Assembly (NCBI RefSeq): GCF_004363045.1
Contig: NZ_SNYJ01000012.1
Location: forward strand, 62,001-126,000
Length of the DNA: 64,000 nucleotides
Direction of reading: 5' to 3'
Source: Aureibacillus halotolerans
GTDB lineage: Bacteria; Bacillota; Bacilli; Bacillales; DSM-28697
In this document: piece by piece, positions 17,388 through 26,187 of the stretch
Layout of the letters: the number at the start of each line of letters is the position of its first letter
Position numbering within the stretch: the first letter of the stretch is position 1
Notes under the pieces: model-generated
Told to the model about the DNA's origin: nothing
What the model saw: the letters and a program-made list of their open reading frames with translations, nothing else
The model's database searches: none
Program-made: the position numbers and the translations under genes

Positions 17388-17579
17388 GATTCAGCCTCCA
17401 GTCTAAGTTGTTTTAACCAATGAATGATCTTCCAAGGCGCTTTCTAATAGTATACTAGAAAATGCAGGAAAAATCGTTTGTCAAATGGGTGATAAAGGCA
17501 TTCCTTTAATTATCTAACAGCGTTATTTATACGCTATACTAATAGTGATGTCATTTCAAAGAAAGATAAGGAGAGGCGT

Positions 17580-17957
17580 ATGATCAATAAAATCGGTCAA
17601 ATCATGCTATATGTGAAGGAACAGGATGAGGCTCTGACGTTTTGGACAGAGATGGTCGGCTTTACTGTCGTGTCTGAGGAACAAAATGAGCATATGCGTT
17701 GGATCGAAATCGCACCAACGAAAGACGCGCAAACGAGCATAGTGCTTCACAACAAAGAGGTCATTGCCAAATTGCAGCCTGAGCTCAACCTTAATACCCC
17801 GTCAATGATGTTTTTCTCCGATAACCTCGACAGCTTATATCAAACGCTTAAAGACAAAAATATTACCGTTGGAGACTTGGTCACAATGCCATCGGGTCGC
17901 GTCTTTAATTTTGCAGACAATGAAAACAATTATTTCGCCGTAATGGAACGAAATTAA
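17580..17957 (+). CDS. VOC-family (glyoxalase-fold) protein
   Basis: 125-residue vicinal-oxygen-chelate protein, close to the glyoxalase/bleomycin-resistance group: INKIGQIMLYVKEQDEALTFWTE opens the first beta-alpha-beta-beta-beta unit, and GRVFNFADNENNYFAVME closes the second, with a glutamate at the usual metal position. The reaction cannot be predicted from the fold. ATG 17580 has AAGGAGAGG. TATACT at 17535-17540 could be its -10. The gene ends at a strong terminator. Confidence 0.85.
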   Translation: MINKIGQIMLYVKEQDEALTFWTEMVGFTVVSEEQNEHMRWIEIAPTKDAQTSIVLHNKEVIAKLQPELNLNTPSMMFFSDNLDSLYQTLKDKNITVGDLVTMPSGRVFNFADNENNYFAVMERN

Positions 17958-17975
17958 CTAAAACGATCAATAAAA

Positions 17976-18006
17976 ACAAGGACCTTGGGCATCCCAAGGT
18001 CCTTGT
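17976..18006. terminator. Terminator between the VOC and SLH genes
   Basis: Perfect 14-bp stem ACAAGGACCTTGGG/CCCAAGGTCCTTGT with a 3-nt loop. It separates convergent genes. Confidence 0.8.
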
Positions 18007-18039
18007 GTATAGAATGAGCATTGCACAGTTCAAGCGTCC

Positions 18040-19257
18040 TTATTGACTCTCAACTCCCAAGCTAAAAATTTCCTTTTCCCCAATTCGCCCGTTTGCAGAG
18101 TTGACCCACACTTCATCAAGAAGCCCGTCTTCATTATAAATGCCAAAACCGTATATCTTCTCTCCTTCTCTGTTGATCTCGGTGTTAAAGAGACTGATCC
18201 GTTCGGGCTGTCGTCCAAGAAGAGGAGAGTCGAGCACAAGTTTGCGCACCTCATCGGCAGTAAATGGTTCTTGAAGGGGCGCATAAGACGTCTCAGCAAT
18301 TTTCCATTTTCCTTCCACGAAAGTAAGCTTGTATCTTCTTACACCTGATGAGTAGGGGGGGGCGTGATCTGCCGTCTTGTAGGTCAGTACTCGCCCCCCC
18401 TCTGCATCCTCTGTAAGCTTTAACGACCAAGGAAGCGGGTGTGCAAAGGTAAACGACAGCCCGCTTTCCGGGAACTGGAGGAGGGACTTATAGTGCTGTC
18501 GCATGAATTCGATTTCGTCAGCAGTGTAGTAGGAGGAGAGTTCTGTCTCAATCACTTCAAATTCTGGCGGTTTTTTTTGGTCGAGCTGTGAGAGTAGGGT
18601 CATAACAGCACGCTCATGTGCTCGAATCACTTGAGACAGCTGTCGGATTTCTACCTCTTCGTTTTGCCACATTAAGAGGCGGTCGATGATTGAAGCAGCC
18701 TCCGCACGCGTCAACGGTTGGTTCAATTGGAATGTGCCATCCGAATACCCTTGCAGTATAGTCATCTTTGCTAGTCCACCAAGCCATCCTCTATGCAAAG
18801 GTGATGCATCGTCCATATCGGTAAAAGAAGCAGCATCAGGCTGGAATGTTACATCTAAAGAACGTGCAAGCAAAACGACGGCTTCACTTCGTTGGATGGG
18901 TTGATCGAATCCCATAGGTTCTGAAGGGGTCGCTTTCATCCATTTGTTTAGAACAGCAGCCTCAGCAATAGCCGCTAGAGGGTGATTCGGGGGAATGTCA
19001 GGAAAATACTGTCTTGGTGTGTCGCTCGTATACAAAGAAAACGTTGAAGAAAGCATAGAGAGGAATTCCCCATACGTAACTTCACGATTAGGTGCATAGG
19101 CTTCCATTGTCCAGTCTGTTAATAAATTGTTGGCATGAGAATGTTCAATCGCGTCAGCTGCCCAATGGTTTTCTTGAATCGCGGTAGTCGCATTTGCCGT
19201 GTAAGGTACGGTCATCATAATCGTTGTAAGTGTGATAGCGGTTGCAATTTTCTTCAT
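18040..19257 (-). CDS. SLH-domain surface protein (paralogue 1)
   Basis: 406 residues from ATG 19257 (signal peptide MKKIATAITLTTIMM...TANA), chosen because GGAGGAG sits 8 nt before it; the longer frame lacks a binding site. Three S-layer-homology-like repeats span about 27-205 (HWAADAIEHSHANNLL; FTDMDDASPLHRGWLGGLAKMTILQGYSDGTF; LTRAEAASIIDRLL), so the protein probably attaches to pyruvylated wall polymer. The C-terminal half (about 215-406) is an unrecognised domain shared with the proteins at 23800-24981 and 41056-42183, with conserved YY-T-DE, IPW/LPWS, TYK/TYS and a WVNS-GRIGEKE-like end. Function unknown. Confidence 0.88.
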   Translation of the reverse strand: MKKIATAITLTTIMMTVPYTANATTAIQENHWAADAIEHSHANNLLTDWTMEAYAPNREVTYGEFLSMLSSTFSLYTSDTPRQYFPDIPPNHPLAAIAEAAVLNKWMKATPSEPMGFDQPIQRSEAVVLLARSLDVTFQPDAASFTDMDDASPLHRGWLGGLAKMTILQGYSDGTFQLNQPLTRAEAASIIDRLLMWQNEEVEIRQLSQVIRAHERAVMTLLSQLDQKKPPEFEVIETELSSYYTADEIEFMRQHYKSLLQFPESGLSFTFAHPLPWSLKLTEDAEGGRVLTYKTADHAPPYSSGVRRYKLTFVEGKWKIAETSYAPLQEPFTADEVRKLVLDSPLLGRQPERISLFNTEINREGEKIYGFGIYNEDGLLDEVWVNSANGRIGEKEIFSLGVESQ

Positions 19258-19343
19258 AACAAAACTCCTCCGTAATGGTAAGTCTCGTCTACACATACGT
19301 TGCTGCTGAATGAAAGGTTTCATAATTTAGATGAATAATCTAA

Positions 19344-19835
19344 TTTTACCTTATTGTGGGTCTCATTGAGGGGACGAATCTTTCTGAAGGACGTGGCACT
19401 ACACGTCCTTTTGAGTTTATCGGAGCGCCATTCATCAATGGTGTTCAGCTGGCAACGCGATTGAATGCAATCGACCTCCCTGGTGTGCTGGCGAGACCAG
19501 TGTTTTTTAAGCCGGCCTTTCAAAAGCATGAAGGGATTCTTTGTGAGGGGATTCAGCTTCATGTGGTGAGTCGGTCTTTATGTCAGCCGGTAAAAACAGG
19601 GCTGAAGCTCATTGAAGCAGTTGCCGAGCTGTATCCAGATGAGCTATCCTTTAATGAAGATAATGAAAGCAAATCGTCCTTTTTTGATCAGCTCGTTGGA
19701 GATCGAACGGTCAAAGAGAGAATCAGAGAAGGACAGATCGATGATTGGATTGAAAGCTGGGAGCTGCCGCTTCAGCAGTTTTCAGCATTGGTGACGCCCT
19801 ATTTACTCTATGGAGACAAAGTGACGACGAGGTGA
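19344..19835 (+). pseudogene. namZ: NamZ/DUF1343 exo-muramidase, C-terminal fragment
   Basis: The frame encodes the C-terminal ~160 residues of the DUF1343 family (NamZ, exo-beta-N-acetylmuramidase for wall recycling): LIEGTNLSEGRGTTRPFEFIGAPF is its most conserved block, followed by GVQLATRLN, LPGVLARPVFFKPAF and the typical GIQLHVV. About 240 N-terminal residues are missing: the frame is closed by a TAA at 19341, and the SLH gene promoter lies immediately upstream. GTG 19356 could start a short product but lacks a clear binding site. The 3' end abuts a methyltransferase gene (6 bases apart). Confidence 0.8.
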
Positions 19836-19841
19836 CGGGAC

Positions 19842-20561
19842 ATGAAAGAGCGTGTGATTCAAGCGTTCGACAAGCTGGCTGGTTCTTATCAAAACGATGT
19901 GGACAAGAAAAATGCCTACAATATCGCGTATGAACGACCGGCAATGATGAATGAGATTGCCATGGATTTATCCGGCAAATCAGTGCTTGATGCAGGCTGT
20001 GCGGCAGGCTGGTATACCGAGCAGTGTCTTGAACGAGGAGCAGAGGTGACGGCGATAGATATCACTCCGGCCATGGTGATGGCGACGAAGCAACGGATTG
20101 GCGAGAAAGCCACTGTTTTAGAGGTGGATTTGAGTGAGCCGCTGCCATTTGCCGACCATTCATTCGATCTCATTAGTTCTTCGCTGACGCTTCATTATAT
20201 TGAAGATTGGTCAACTGTATTTCAAGAGCTACAGCGCGTATTAGCACCAGGTGGCACTTTTTTGTTTTCCGTTCATCATCCAATGATGGACGTTACACTT
20301 TCACCAAGCGGTGATTACTTTGCGACGGAGTATATCGTAGACAACTGGAAAAAAGGCAAAGACACTGTGGAGGTCACCTTTTACCGCCGCTCGATGCAAG
20401 ACATCATCAATGCCACAACGGACTGTTTTTGCCTTGATCGCCTCATTGAACCACGACCGATCGAAGCATTTGCTGAGTATAATGCCGCCAATTATGAACG
20501 CTTGCTGCATCAACCTCATTTTTTAATTGTGAAGGCGAAGAATGTGAAAAAAGGCCTTTAA
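19842..20561 (+). CDS. Class I SAM-dependent methyltransferase
   Basis: 239 residues with a Rossmann-type methyltransferase core: motif I VLDAGCAAGWYTEQCLERG (about residues 48-66), acidic motif II VTAIDITPAM, SFDLISSSLTLHYIEDW as motif IV/post-I, and an LAPGGTFLFSVHHP strand. The Methyltransf_11 type acts on many small molecules, and no specific substrate can be assigned. ATG 19842 follows GAGGTGACGGGAC. It lies 6 bases after the NamZ remnant and was probably co-transcribed with it before that gene was broken. Confidence 0.88.
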   Translation: MKERVIQAFDKLAGSYQNDVDKKNAYNIAYERPAMMNEIAMDLSGKSVLDAGCAAGWYTEQCLERGAEVTAIDITPAMVMATKQRIGEKATVLEVDLSEPLPFADHSFDLISSSLTLHYIEDWSTVFQELQRVLAPGGTFLFSVHHPMMDVTLSPSGDYFATEYIVDNWKKGKDTVEVTFYRRSMQDIINATTDCFCLDRLIEPRPIEAFAEYNAANYERLLHQPHFLIVKAKNVKKGL

Positions 20562-20575
20562 AGTCACAGTTCGTT

Positions 20576-21193
20576 TTAGTCCATCCAGCCTTTTTCTTCA
20601 GCAACGAGGCAGGCTTGATGTCTAGAAGTGGTGCCGAGCTTTTGCATGGAAGAGGAGAGATAGTTTCGAACGGTCCCTTTCGACAGATACAGTTGCTTGG
20701 CGATATCTGTAGTGGAATAGCCAAGTTTCACATTGCGTAACACATCCTGCTCCCGAGATGTAAGGGGGTTTTCTTCACGTGCGAAAAGTGAAGCGGTCAT
20801 GTCTTGGCTAACATATTTACTGCCTTTCGCGACCTGACGAATGGCTTGAACAAGGACATCAATGGGTTCATCCTTTAGTAAATAGCCGTCAACATTCGTA
20901 TCCATGGCTTTTTTAACATATCCTTGTTTCATAAAGGTTGTCACAATGATGATCTTCGTCGGGAGTTTATTTTTCCTAATTTGTTCAGCTACTTCAAGGC
21001 CAGACATTCTAGGCATTTCAATGTCAAGAACACAAATATCCGGTGTTAATGCTGTAATCATTTCGAGCCCCTCAATGCCGTTATCGGTTTCCCCTACGAC
21101 ACACATATCATCTTCAAGTTGAAGAAGGGCGGTGAGTGCTCCTCGCAGCAACTGCTGATCTTCTGCAACAACAATCCGTTTTATTGTCTCCAT
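20576..21193 (-). CDS. NarL/LuxR-family response regulator
   Basis: 205 residues. The receiver domain (1-120) has acidic pair E11/D12, phosphoacceptor D57 (ICVLDIEMP), a threonine (VTTF) and a lysine (LLKDE). The LuxR-type HTH (about 140-198) reads LTSREQDVLRNVKLGYSTTDIAKQLYLSKGTVRNY. It is the last gene of the DUF418/kinase/regulator operon and follows the kinase gene by 24 bases. The architecture and partner match DesR/LiaR/YvfU-type systems. Its probable targets are two GACAC/TGTCA palindromes upstream of its own operon. Confidence 0.92.
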   Translation of the reverse strand: METIKRIVVAEDQQLLRGALTALLQLEDDMCVVGETDNGIEGLEMITALTPDICVLDIEMPRMSGLEVAEQIRKNKLPTKIIIVTTFMKQGYVKKAMDTNVDGYLLKDEPIDVLVQAIRQVAKGSKYVSQDMTASLFAREENPLTSREQDVLRNVKLGYSTTDIAKQLYLSKGTVRNYLSSSMQKLGTTSRHQACLVAEEKGWMD

Positions 21194-21217
21194 AAACGCT
21201 CGTCTCCTTGCTTTGCA

Positions 21218-22330
21218 TTATTCCATTTTCGGCACAGTGACGCGCAGCATAAACCCTGTTGGCTTCGTTTCATAATGCACTGTACCAGAGATAAGGGTCA
21301 TTCTCTCCCTAATGGACAACAATCCCGTTCCAGAGGTCATTGAGGCTTCTGTTTGCCCGCGTCCGTTGTCCATTATGGTCATCGATATCGCTTCTGAATG
21401 ATCAACGATGGTGACTCTACAAGATGTTGCTTGACTGTGTTTAATGACATTCGTCAGGCTTTCGCGCAACGAAAGAGCTAGCATCGTTTCCGTCACTGGG
21501 TGGAGCTTTGGCGTTATGGGGAATGGATGCTTGAGGTAAAGCTGGATGCCTGCTGTATGAAGCAACTCCTGCCCTGAATCAAATTCTTTTGGCAGAGACA
21601 CGTAAGTCATTGAAGCGACAAGCTCCCGGAGTTGTGTTAGACCTGATCGAGAAGCCTGAATAACATCAGCCAGCTCTGCTTTTGCCTTTTCTGGATTTTT
21701 GTCAATATAGCGGGTGGATAGTTCGCTTTTCATCTTAATGATCGTCATCGTTTGACCAAGGGTATCGTGAAGATCACGGGCAATTCGCTGACGTTCCTGT
21801 TCCTGAATTAGACGCCTGTTTTCTTCCGTGACATCCGTAAGCTCTCGTTTTAATTGTTTTGCTTGTCGTCTTGAAAAAATAAGAACAGGATAAATCATCT
21901 GTAGAATGAGTACAGGGAGGTGAAATGAATCAATAAAGCCAAAAGGGTTGCCTTCATTAAATTGAAAGACGATCATATGCGTTAACAAGATGAAGACAAT
22001 ACCAGAAACGGTGACCCATTTCTTCCGGGTTCGGCCAAAAAGGTCTGCTGGAACGAATGCATAATTGAGAAAGAAAGGATTTGGACCAATACTATAAGCA
22101 GCAAGAACCCCAAGAAAACCAATTCCACCAAGAACGAGTCGCCAATCACGCTGCCAAAGCATCGTATAAAAGCTAATGAGCAAAAGAAGATAGGAAGCAA
22201 TCTTCAATAACGGATGGTAGGGAGAGGGGTAATAAAAGATCTGAAAAGCCAAAAAGAGACAAACCACCAAATCAAAAAACAGCAGGTGGTTCATCTGATC
22301 TCTAGGATACAGCTTCCATGGCAATAACAT
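21218..22330 (-). CDS. HisKA_3 sensor histidine kinase
   Basis: 370 residues with about five membrane segments in residues 15-155, no large outside domain, then a DHp helix with ERQRIARDLHDTLGQ (H188) and a C-terminal HATPase domain (N-box near LRESLTNVIKHSQA, G-box DNGRG). This topology is like DesK/YvfT intramembrane-sensing kinases that read membrane state or cell-envelope stress. The ATG at 22330 starts one base after the TGA of the DUF418 gene, with AGAGGTGA inside the latter, so translation is coupled. It phosphorylates the response regulator encoded next. Confidence 0.92.
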   Translation of the reverse strand: MLLPWKLYPRDQMNHLLFFDLVVCLFLAFQIFYYPSPYHPLLKIASYLLLLISFYTMLWQRDWRLVLGGIGFLGVLAAYSIGPNPFFLNYAFVPADLFGRTRKKWVTVSGIVFILLTHMIVFQFNEGNPFGFIDSFHLPVLILQMIYPVLIFSRRQAKQLKRELTDVTEENRRLIQEQERQRIARDLHDTLGQTMTIIKMKSELSTRYIDKNPEKAKAELADVIQASRSGLTQLRELVASMTYVSLPKEFDSGQELLHTAGIQLYLKHPFPITPKLHPVTETMLALSLRESLTNVIKHSQATSCRVTIVDHSEAISMTIMDNGRGQTEASMTSGTGLLSIRERMTLISGTVHYETKPTGFMLRVTVPKME

Positions 22331-23479
22331 TCACCTCTTTCTTTCAGGCAATTCCCCCAATTTCCGACGAACCGACTCTATTGGTCCAAGCGAAAAGTAG
22401 TTTAGCCAAAGTGTTGCAAACAGTAGTTGAAGGAGACAGAAACCGATAAATATGCCAATAACCGCTCCTGCATGCAGCGACCCACCTAATCCAAAACCCC
22501 AACCGTAAAACAGGATCGATGCAAGCACATTTTGCGCAATATAACAGCTTAACGCCATTCTGCCGATCAATGCCACTCCTTGCATGAATCGAGGGGCAAA
22601 CCGATCTGCAATCCACGCAATAAGCCCCATGTAGCCAAGCGCTAAGAACGGACTAAAGAAATAACGCACGCTAAGATCAAAGTAACCTCCATGAACAAAC
22701 AATAACAAGCTCGTTGGAACCCCAACTAGAAAGCCAATCTTCATCATTCTGCGACGAATGCGCCGCCCATTTTCATCACTTGCGAACGCATTTGCACGCA
22801 TGAGTCTGACACCAAGGAGGAACAAAAAGATGTTCATTGGCAAAACAAAGATGATTTCTATTCGTAACACCAAAAATTGATCAAGTCGGTATAGGATTTG
22901 TTCAAACCAGTTCCCATTTTGATACAACTGCACAACGCCGCTCATATCACCGATCGATATGGAGCCACCCGTAAAAAACAACCCGACACTACTAGCCGTG
23001 AGCACGAGCATTATAGCGGCATGAATCCCTCCGAAAATGTACATACAGCGCTTGATCGCTTTGTCCCCATTGCGCACAATAAATGCCACAATGACCGCAA
23101 CGATGGCGTAGTTCATGAGGATGTCATATTCCATGACGAGCGTGTAGTGCAGGAAGCCCTCAAGAAAGAGCAGCAGTGAGAGCCAAAGATAAATACCAGG
23201 CCACTTGCGCTCGTTCCGGCGCGCCTGAGAATATTTTAACTCTAAACCAACACCAAATAAAATAGCGAGCATACTTAAAAATTTTCCACTCACTAGAAAC
23301 AGAACAAGCAATCGAAGGAAATCCTCTAGGGAGGTCCACCAAGGGGGGCTTTCATACGTTGTCCCATATGCCAAATCGCCAAGATAGGCAAAAATCCATA
23401 TATTTGTCGCAAGCGTCCCGAGAATGGCAAAGCCTCTTAAGATGTCGAGCAACACTAAGCGTTTTTGTGTCGTTTCCAT
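22331..23479 (-). CDS. DUF418-domain membrane protein (YeiB-like)
   Basis: 382 residues from ATG 23479 (GAGGAGGAGAT upstream). RLVLLDILRGFAILGTLATNIWIF is the classic YeiB/DUF418 N-terminus, with about ten membrane segments and the C-terminal DUF418 block (MALSCYIAQNVLASILFYGWGFG...LWLNYFSLGPIESVRR). Members are distant relatives of the acyltransferase-3 superfamily and are often called putative transporters; the function is unproven. It is the first gene of an operon with a sensor kinase and a response regulator, so it may produce or sense the membrane signal that the kinase reads (inference). Confidence 0.9.
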   Translation of the reverse strand: METTQKRLVLLDILRGFAILGTLATNIWIFAYLGDLAYGTTYESPPWWTSLEDFLRLLVLFLVSGKFLSMLAILFGVGLELKYSQARRNERKWPGIYLWLSLLLFLEGFLHYTLVMEYDILMNYAIVAVIVAFIVRNGDKAIKRCMYIFGGIHAAIMLVLTASSVGLFFTGGSISIGDMSGVVQLYQNGNWFEQILYRLDQFLVLRIEIIFVLPMNIFLFLLGVRLMRANAFASDENGRRIRRRMMKIGFLVGVPTSLLLFVHGGYFDLSVRYFFSPFLALGYMGLIAWIADRFAPRFMQGVALIGRMALSCYIAQNVLASILFYGWGFGLGGSLHAGAVIGIFIGFCLLQLLFATLWLNYFSLGPIESVRRKLGELPERKR

Positions 23480-23503
23480 TGTGATCTCCTCCTCTGAAAA
23501 AGT

Positions 23504-23577
23504 AGTATCTTCATCGTAAAATGAAAGAAGAGAAGACGGTAGACACAAGTGTCATCAGTGTAATGTGACACCTGTCA
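23504..23577 (-). promoter_or_regulatory. Promoter with paired response-regulator-like palindromes
   Basis: Minus strand: -10 GATACT (23509-23504) with a poor -35. Upstream lie palindromes GACACAAGTGTC (23542-23553) and TGACACCTGTCA (23566-23577), centred 24 bp apart and about 50 and 74 bp before the expected start. This fits activation by a dimeric NarL-type regulator, probably the one encoded at the end of the operon. Confidence 0.5.
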
Positions 23578-23690
23578 TAAGTTGAAGAAGAGAAATCCTA
23601 TATGAACGGAGGCAGAGTATCGAACATTGGAGGTAGTCGAGGCGCATGTGTCATTTTAAGGGGAGTGCATGACAATTCACATAAGCAAAC

Positions 23691-23734
23691 AGAGCTGCTC
23701 TAAAGTCATTGGTAGTGACTTTTTGAGCAGCTCT
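23691..23734 (-). terminator. Terminator downstream of the second SLH gene
   Basis: Long stem AGAGCTGCTC...AAAGTCA / TGACTTT...GAGCAGCTCT with a 7-nt loop, between the divergent-side promoter of the DUF418 operon and the 3' end of the SLH gene. Confidence 0.7.
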
Positions 23735-23799
23735 AGTGTTACGTTGCTTTTAGCGAATGAATCATTGATCCATTTGCACGTTTGCCAAAAAGAGCAATC

Positions 23800-24981
23800 T
23801 CACAACCCGAAAAATTCCTTTTGTCCAAATTGGCCATGAGATGAATCGCCCCAAATTTGATTGACGAGCTTGCCATTCTTGTATAGGCCATAGTGGAAAA
23901 TGATACGACCAGCGTCATTGGTTTGCTTTTCAATCAGTTTGACTTCTTCAGGCACTTTACCGAGAAGCGGATCATCGAGCACGAGACGCTTCATCTCATC
24001 ATCCGTAAACGGTTGAGCGTAAGGCTCATAGGTGAAGCCATCAATTTTCCCTTGCACCAGTGAATAGGTATATATGCCGGGCTTCGCATACCCTGATTCT
24101 GTGCCGATTACTTTAAAGGAAACATGCTGTTTACTATCCCCATTTAAATTCTCAATACTTGTTGACCACGGAATACGCTGAGCAAAACTAAACGGCAATG
24201 TGCTTGGAGGCTCCAAAAACACTCCTGGGTTTTCTTCGTATAAATGCTTCCAATGCGCTAGGCGATCGAAGGTGTAATATTGAAGTATGTCATCTTCTAA
24301 CTCTGAAAATGGCGGATGCACGTCTAAAACTTCTTTGTTTAGTAACTGAAGGATCGTCCGCTCAGCCTGCTCAATTTTATTCATCACCACTGTGAGGGAG
24401 TCATCTTGCTGCTTCCAGCTTCTAATGTTCGCCAAGATCGTTGCCACCTCGGCGCGCGTGACCGCTTTTTTTGGGGAGAACCGACCATCGGCGTACCCGT
24501 TCAAAATTCCTTCCTCACTTAGCGAAGTTATCCACCGCTGTACGAGTGGTGTCGTGTTCTCTGCATCCGAGAAAGACGTAGCCTTGTCAGCGAGTGGCAG
24601 ATTTAATCCACGCGCAAGCAATACGGCAACTTCCTCACGAGTGATGACCGTATCTAGGTTGATTGAGTTGTTTAATGGATGCTCGATCAATCCCTCTTGA
24701 AATGCAGTGGTGACATAGGATTCATTCCAGCTGTTTCCAGCATGTGGCTCATCCACCTCTAGCTCCAACACATCAATGAGCATGGAAAGAAACGCTCTGT
24801 ACGTGACTTTCGAATCTGGCGCATAGCTGTGATCAGCGGTCTGCCTAAAGGAGGTGTTGTTCTCCTTGGCTGCTGAGATGGCGTCGTATGCCCAGTGTGT
24901 ACTCTCATTCGCATGGACGACGCCTGGAAGGGATGAAAACACCAATGTGCACGACAAAAATGGAGCAACAAAGCTTTTCAT
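23800..24981 (-). CDS. SLH-domain surface protein (paralogue 2)
   Basis: 393 residues with a signal peptide (MKSFVAPFLSCTLVFSSL...VHA) and three SLH-like modules (THWAYDAISAAKENN near 26; TSFSDAENTTPLVQRWITSLSEEGILNGYADGRF near 139; VTRAEVATILANI near 178). The C-terminal ~185 residues match the unknown domain of the proteins at 18040 and 41056 (DILQYYTFDRLAHWKHLYEEN, RIPWSTS, YTYSLVQGKIDGF, PFTDDEMKRLVLDDPLLGK). ATG 24981 has AGAGGAGAG. Probably anchored in the wall; role unknown. It is closest to paralogue 1, including the PLLG motif. Confidence 0.88.
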   Translation of the reverse strand: MKSFVAPFLSCTLVFSSLPGVVHANESTHWAYDAISAAKENNTSFRQTADHSYAPDSKVTYRAFLSMLIDVLELEVDEPHAGNSWNESYVTTAFQEGLIEHPLNNSINLDTVITREEVAVLLARGLNLPLADKATSFSDAENTTPLVQRWITSLSEEGILNGYADGRFSPKKAVTRAEVATILANIRSWKQQDDSLTVVMNKIEQAERTILQLLNKEVLDVHPPFSELEDDILQYYTFDRLAHWKHLYEENPGVFLEPPSTLPFSFAQRIPWSTSIENLNGDSKQHVSFKVIGTESGYAKPGIYTYSLVQGKIDGFTYEPYAQPFTDDEMKRLVLDDPLLGKVPEEVKLIEKQTNDAGRIIFHYGLYKNGKLVNQIWGDSSHGQFGQKEFFGL

Positions 24982-25161
24982 GACATCACTCTCCTCTTTT
25001 TTTTAATGTTCTGTCATCTATGGTACAGGAAAAGTTCTCCAATGTCATGAGAGGATGCTCAGAACGCGTCCGTAGCTCTGCCGATGTGATGGTCGGTTAG
25101 GAGCTTATGCAAGGACAATAGAAGAAATGCATTGGAACGGAGCAGATTATCAATTCGTAGG

Positions 25162-25191
25162 AAAAGCGAGCCGTGGTGACAGGCTCGCTTT
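25162..25191. terminator. Terminator of the transglutaminase operon
   Basis: AAAGCGAGCC/GGCTCGCTTT stem with a 9-nt loop, 74 bases after the transglutaminase stop. The rest of the 24982-25264 gap shows nothing. Confidence 0.7.
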
Positions 25192-25264
25192 ACTGTTTGC
25201 TATATCCTCATCGCGTGTGCATCTTGTTGTAGGCTTTGCTACTGTCTGAAGCAAATCAGCAAGT

Positions 25265-26131
25265 TTATTGTCCTCGCTCAGTCGAATCAAGGGCAATGAC
25301 CTGAACATGCACTTCCAGCGTCTGGTTGCCTCCTTGATACACGCCTTCGACTGGACTGACGTCACTATAATCACGAGCTGAGCCAATACGCACGTGGTTC
25401 ATTAGCACCTCCACGTTGTTTGTCGGGTCAAGACCAACCCAGCCGATTCCTGGAACCATGACTTCAACCCAAGCGTGACTGGCAACATCGCCAACAAATG
25501 AAGAATTCTCCTCAACGTATAAGTAGCCGCTAACATAACGAGAAGGAATCGATTGTGAACGAAGGATGCTGAGCATCACGTGTGTAATGTCTTGACAGAC
25601 CCCTTGTCGCATAGCGAATGCTTCAGCTGCTGTTGTTTGAACGTTGGTCGATCCGGGCGTATAGACAATCGTTTCATGCAGATAAGCCATTGTTCGTAAC
25701 GAGAAGGAGATAGGGTCGTCAACAGGACCAATCTCCCTCAATGCTTCTTGGATCTGTGATACATTCAGCGTTGTATAGGCGGTGTTCCCCAGAAACATAA
25801 CATATTGTTTAGCGAACGTGTCCGATTGAAAGATGTCTTTCATCTCCGTTGAATAGGTTAAGCCTTGAATAAAGGGGCTTCTTTGCACGGAAACGAGCGA
25901 CGTCGATTTAATGGCTAGTTCGCTATGAGGTTCGGCAATAAAAATTGTTTCAATGTTATTGCCCCAGACATCAACATGCTCTTTACGCAAAGGCAAAGGA
26001 TGAACGTCATTTTGATAGGACATGAGACGTTGGCATTCATCAGCACGCGGTTTAAGGCGGAGGGTATTGAAACTTTGAACGACTGGTTTTTCATAATAGA
26101 AAAGATTTTGATGAATAATTTCATACTCCAT
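25265..26131 (-). CDS. Transglutaminase-like protein with bacterial N-terminal domain
   Basis: 288 residues from ATG 26131 (AAAGAGG 9 nt upstream). An N-terminal beta domain of the bacterial transglutaminase type (about 1-85, with SFNTLRLKPR) precedes the cysteine-protease-like core: GVCQDITHVMLSILRS (catalytic cysteine, 182 when counted from the upstream GTG 26140), SHAWVEV (H222) and GLDPTNN (D238). All three catalytic residues are present. It is the last gene of the conserved trio ATP-grasp, alpha-E, transglutaminase, found in many bacteria and thought to carry out peptide ligation or cross-linking on an unknown peptide. Confidence 0.92.
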   Translation of the reverse strand: MEYEIIHQNLFYYEKPVVQSFNTLRLKPRADECQRLMSYQNDVHPLPLRKEHVDVWGNNIETIFIAEPHSELAIKSTSLVSVQRSPFIQGLTYSTEMKDIFQSDTFAKQYVMFLGNTAYTTLNVSQIQEALREIGPVDDPISFSLRTMAYLHETIVYTPGSTNVQTTAAEAFAMRQGVCQDITHVMLSILRSQSIPSRYVSGYLYVEENSSFVGDVASHAWVEVMVPGIGWVGLDPTNNVEVLMNHVRIGSARDYSDVSPVEGVYQGGNQTLEVHVQVIALDSTERGQ

Positions 26132-26187
26132 AGATTGCACCTCTTTGCCGGGACTGTGCTCTCGAGAGCTGAGAGCTGGTGAACGCG

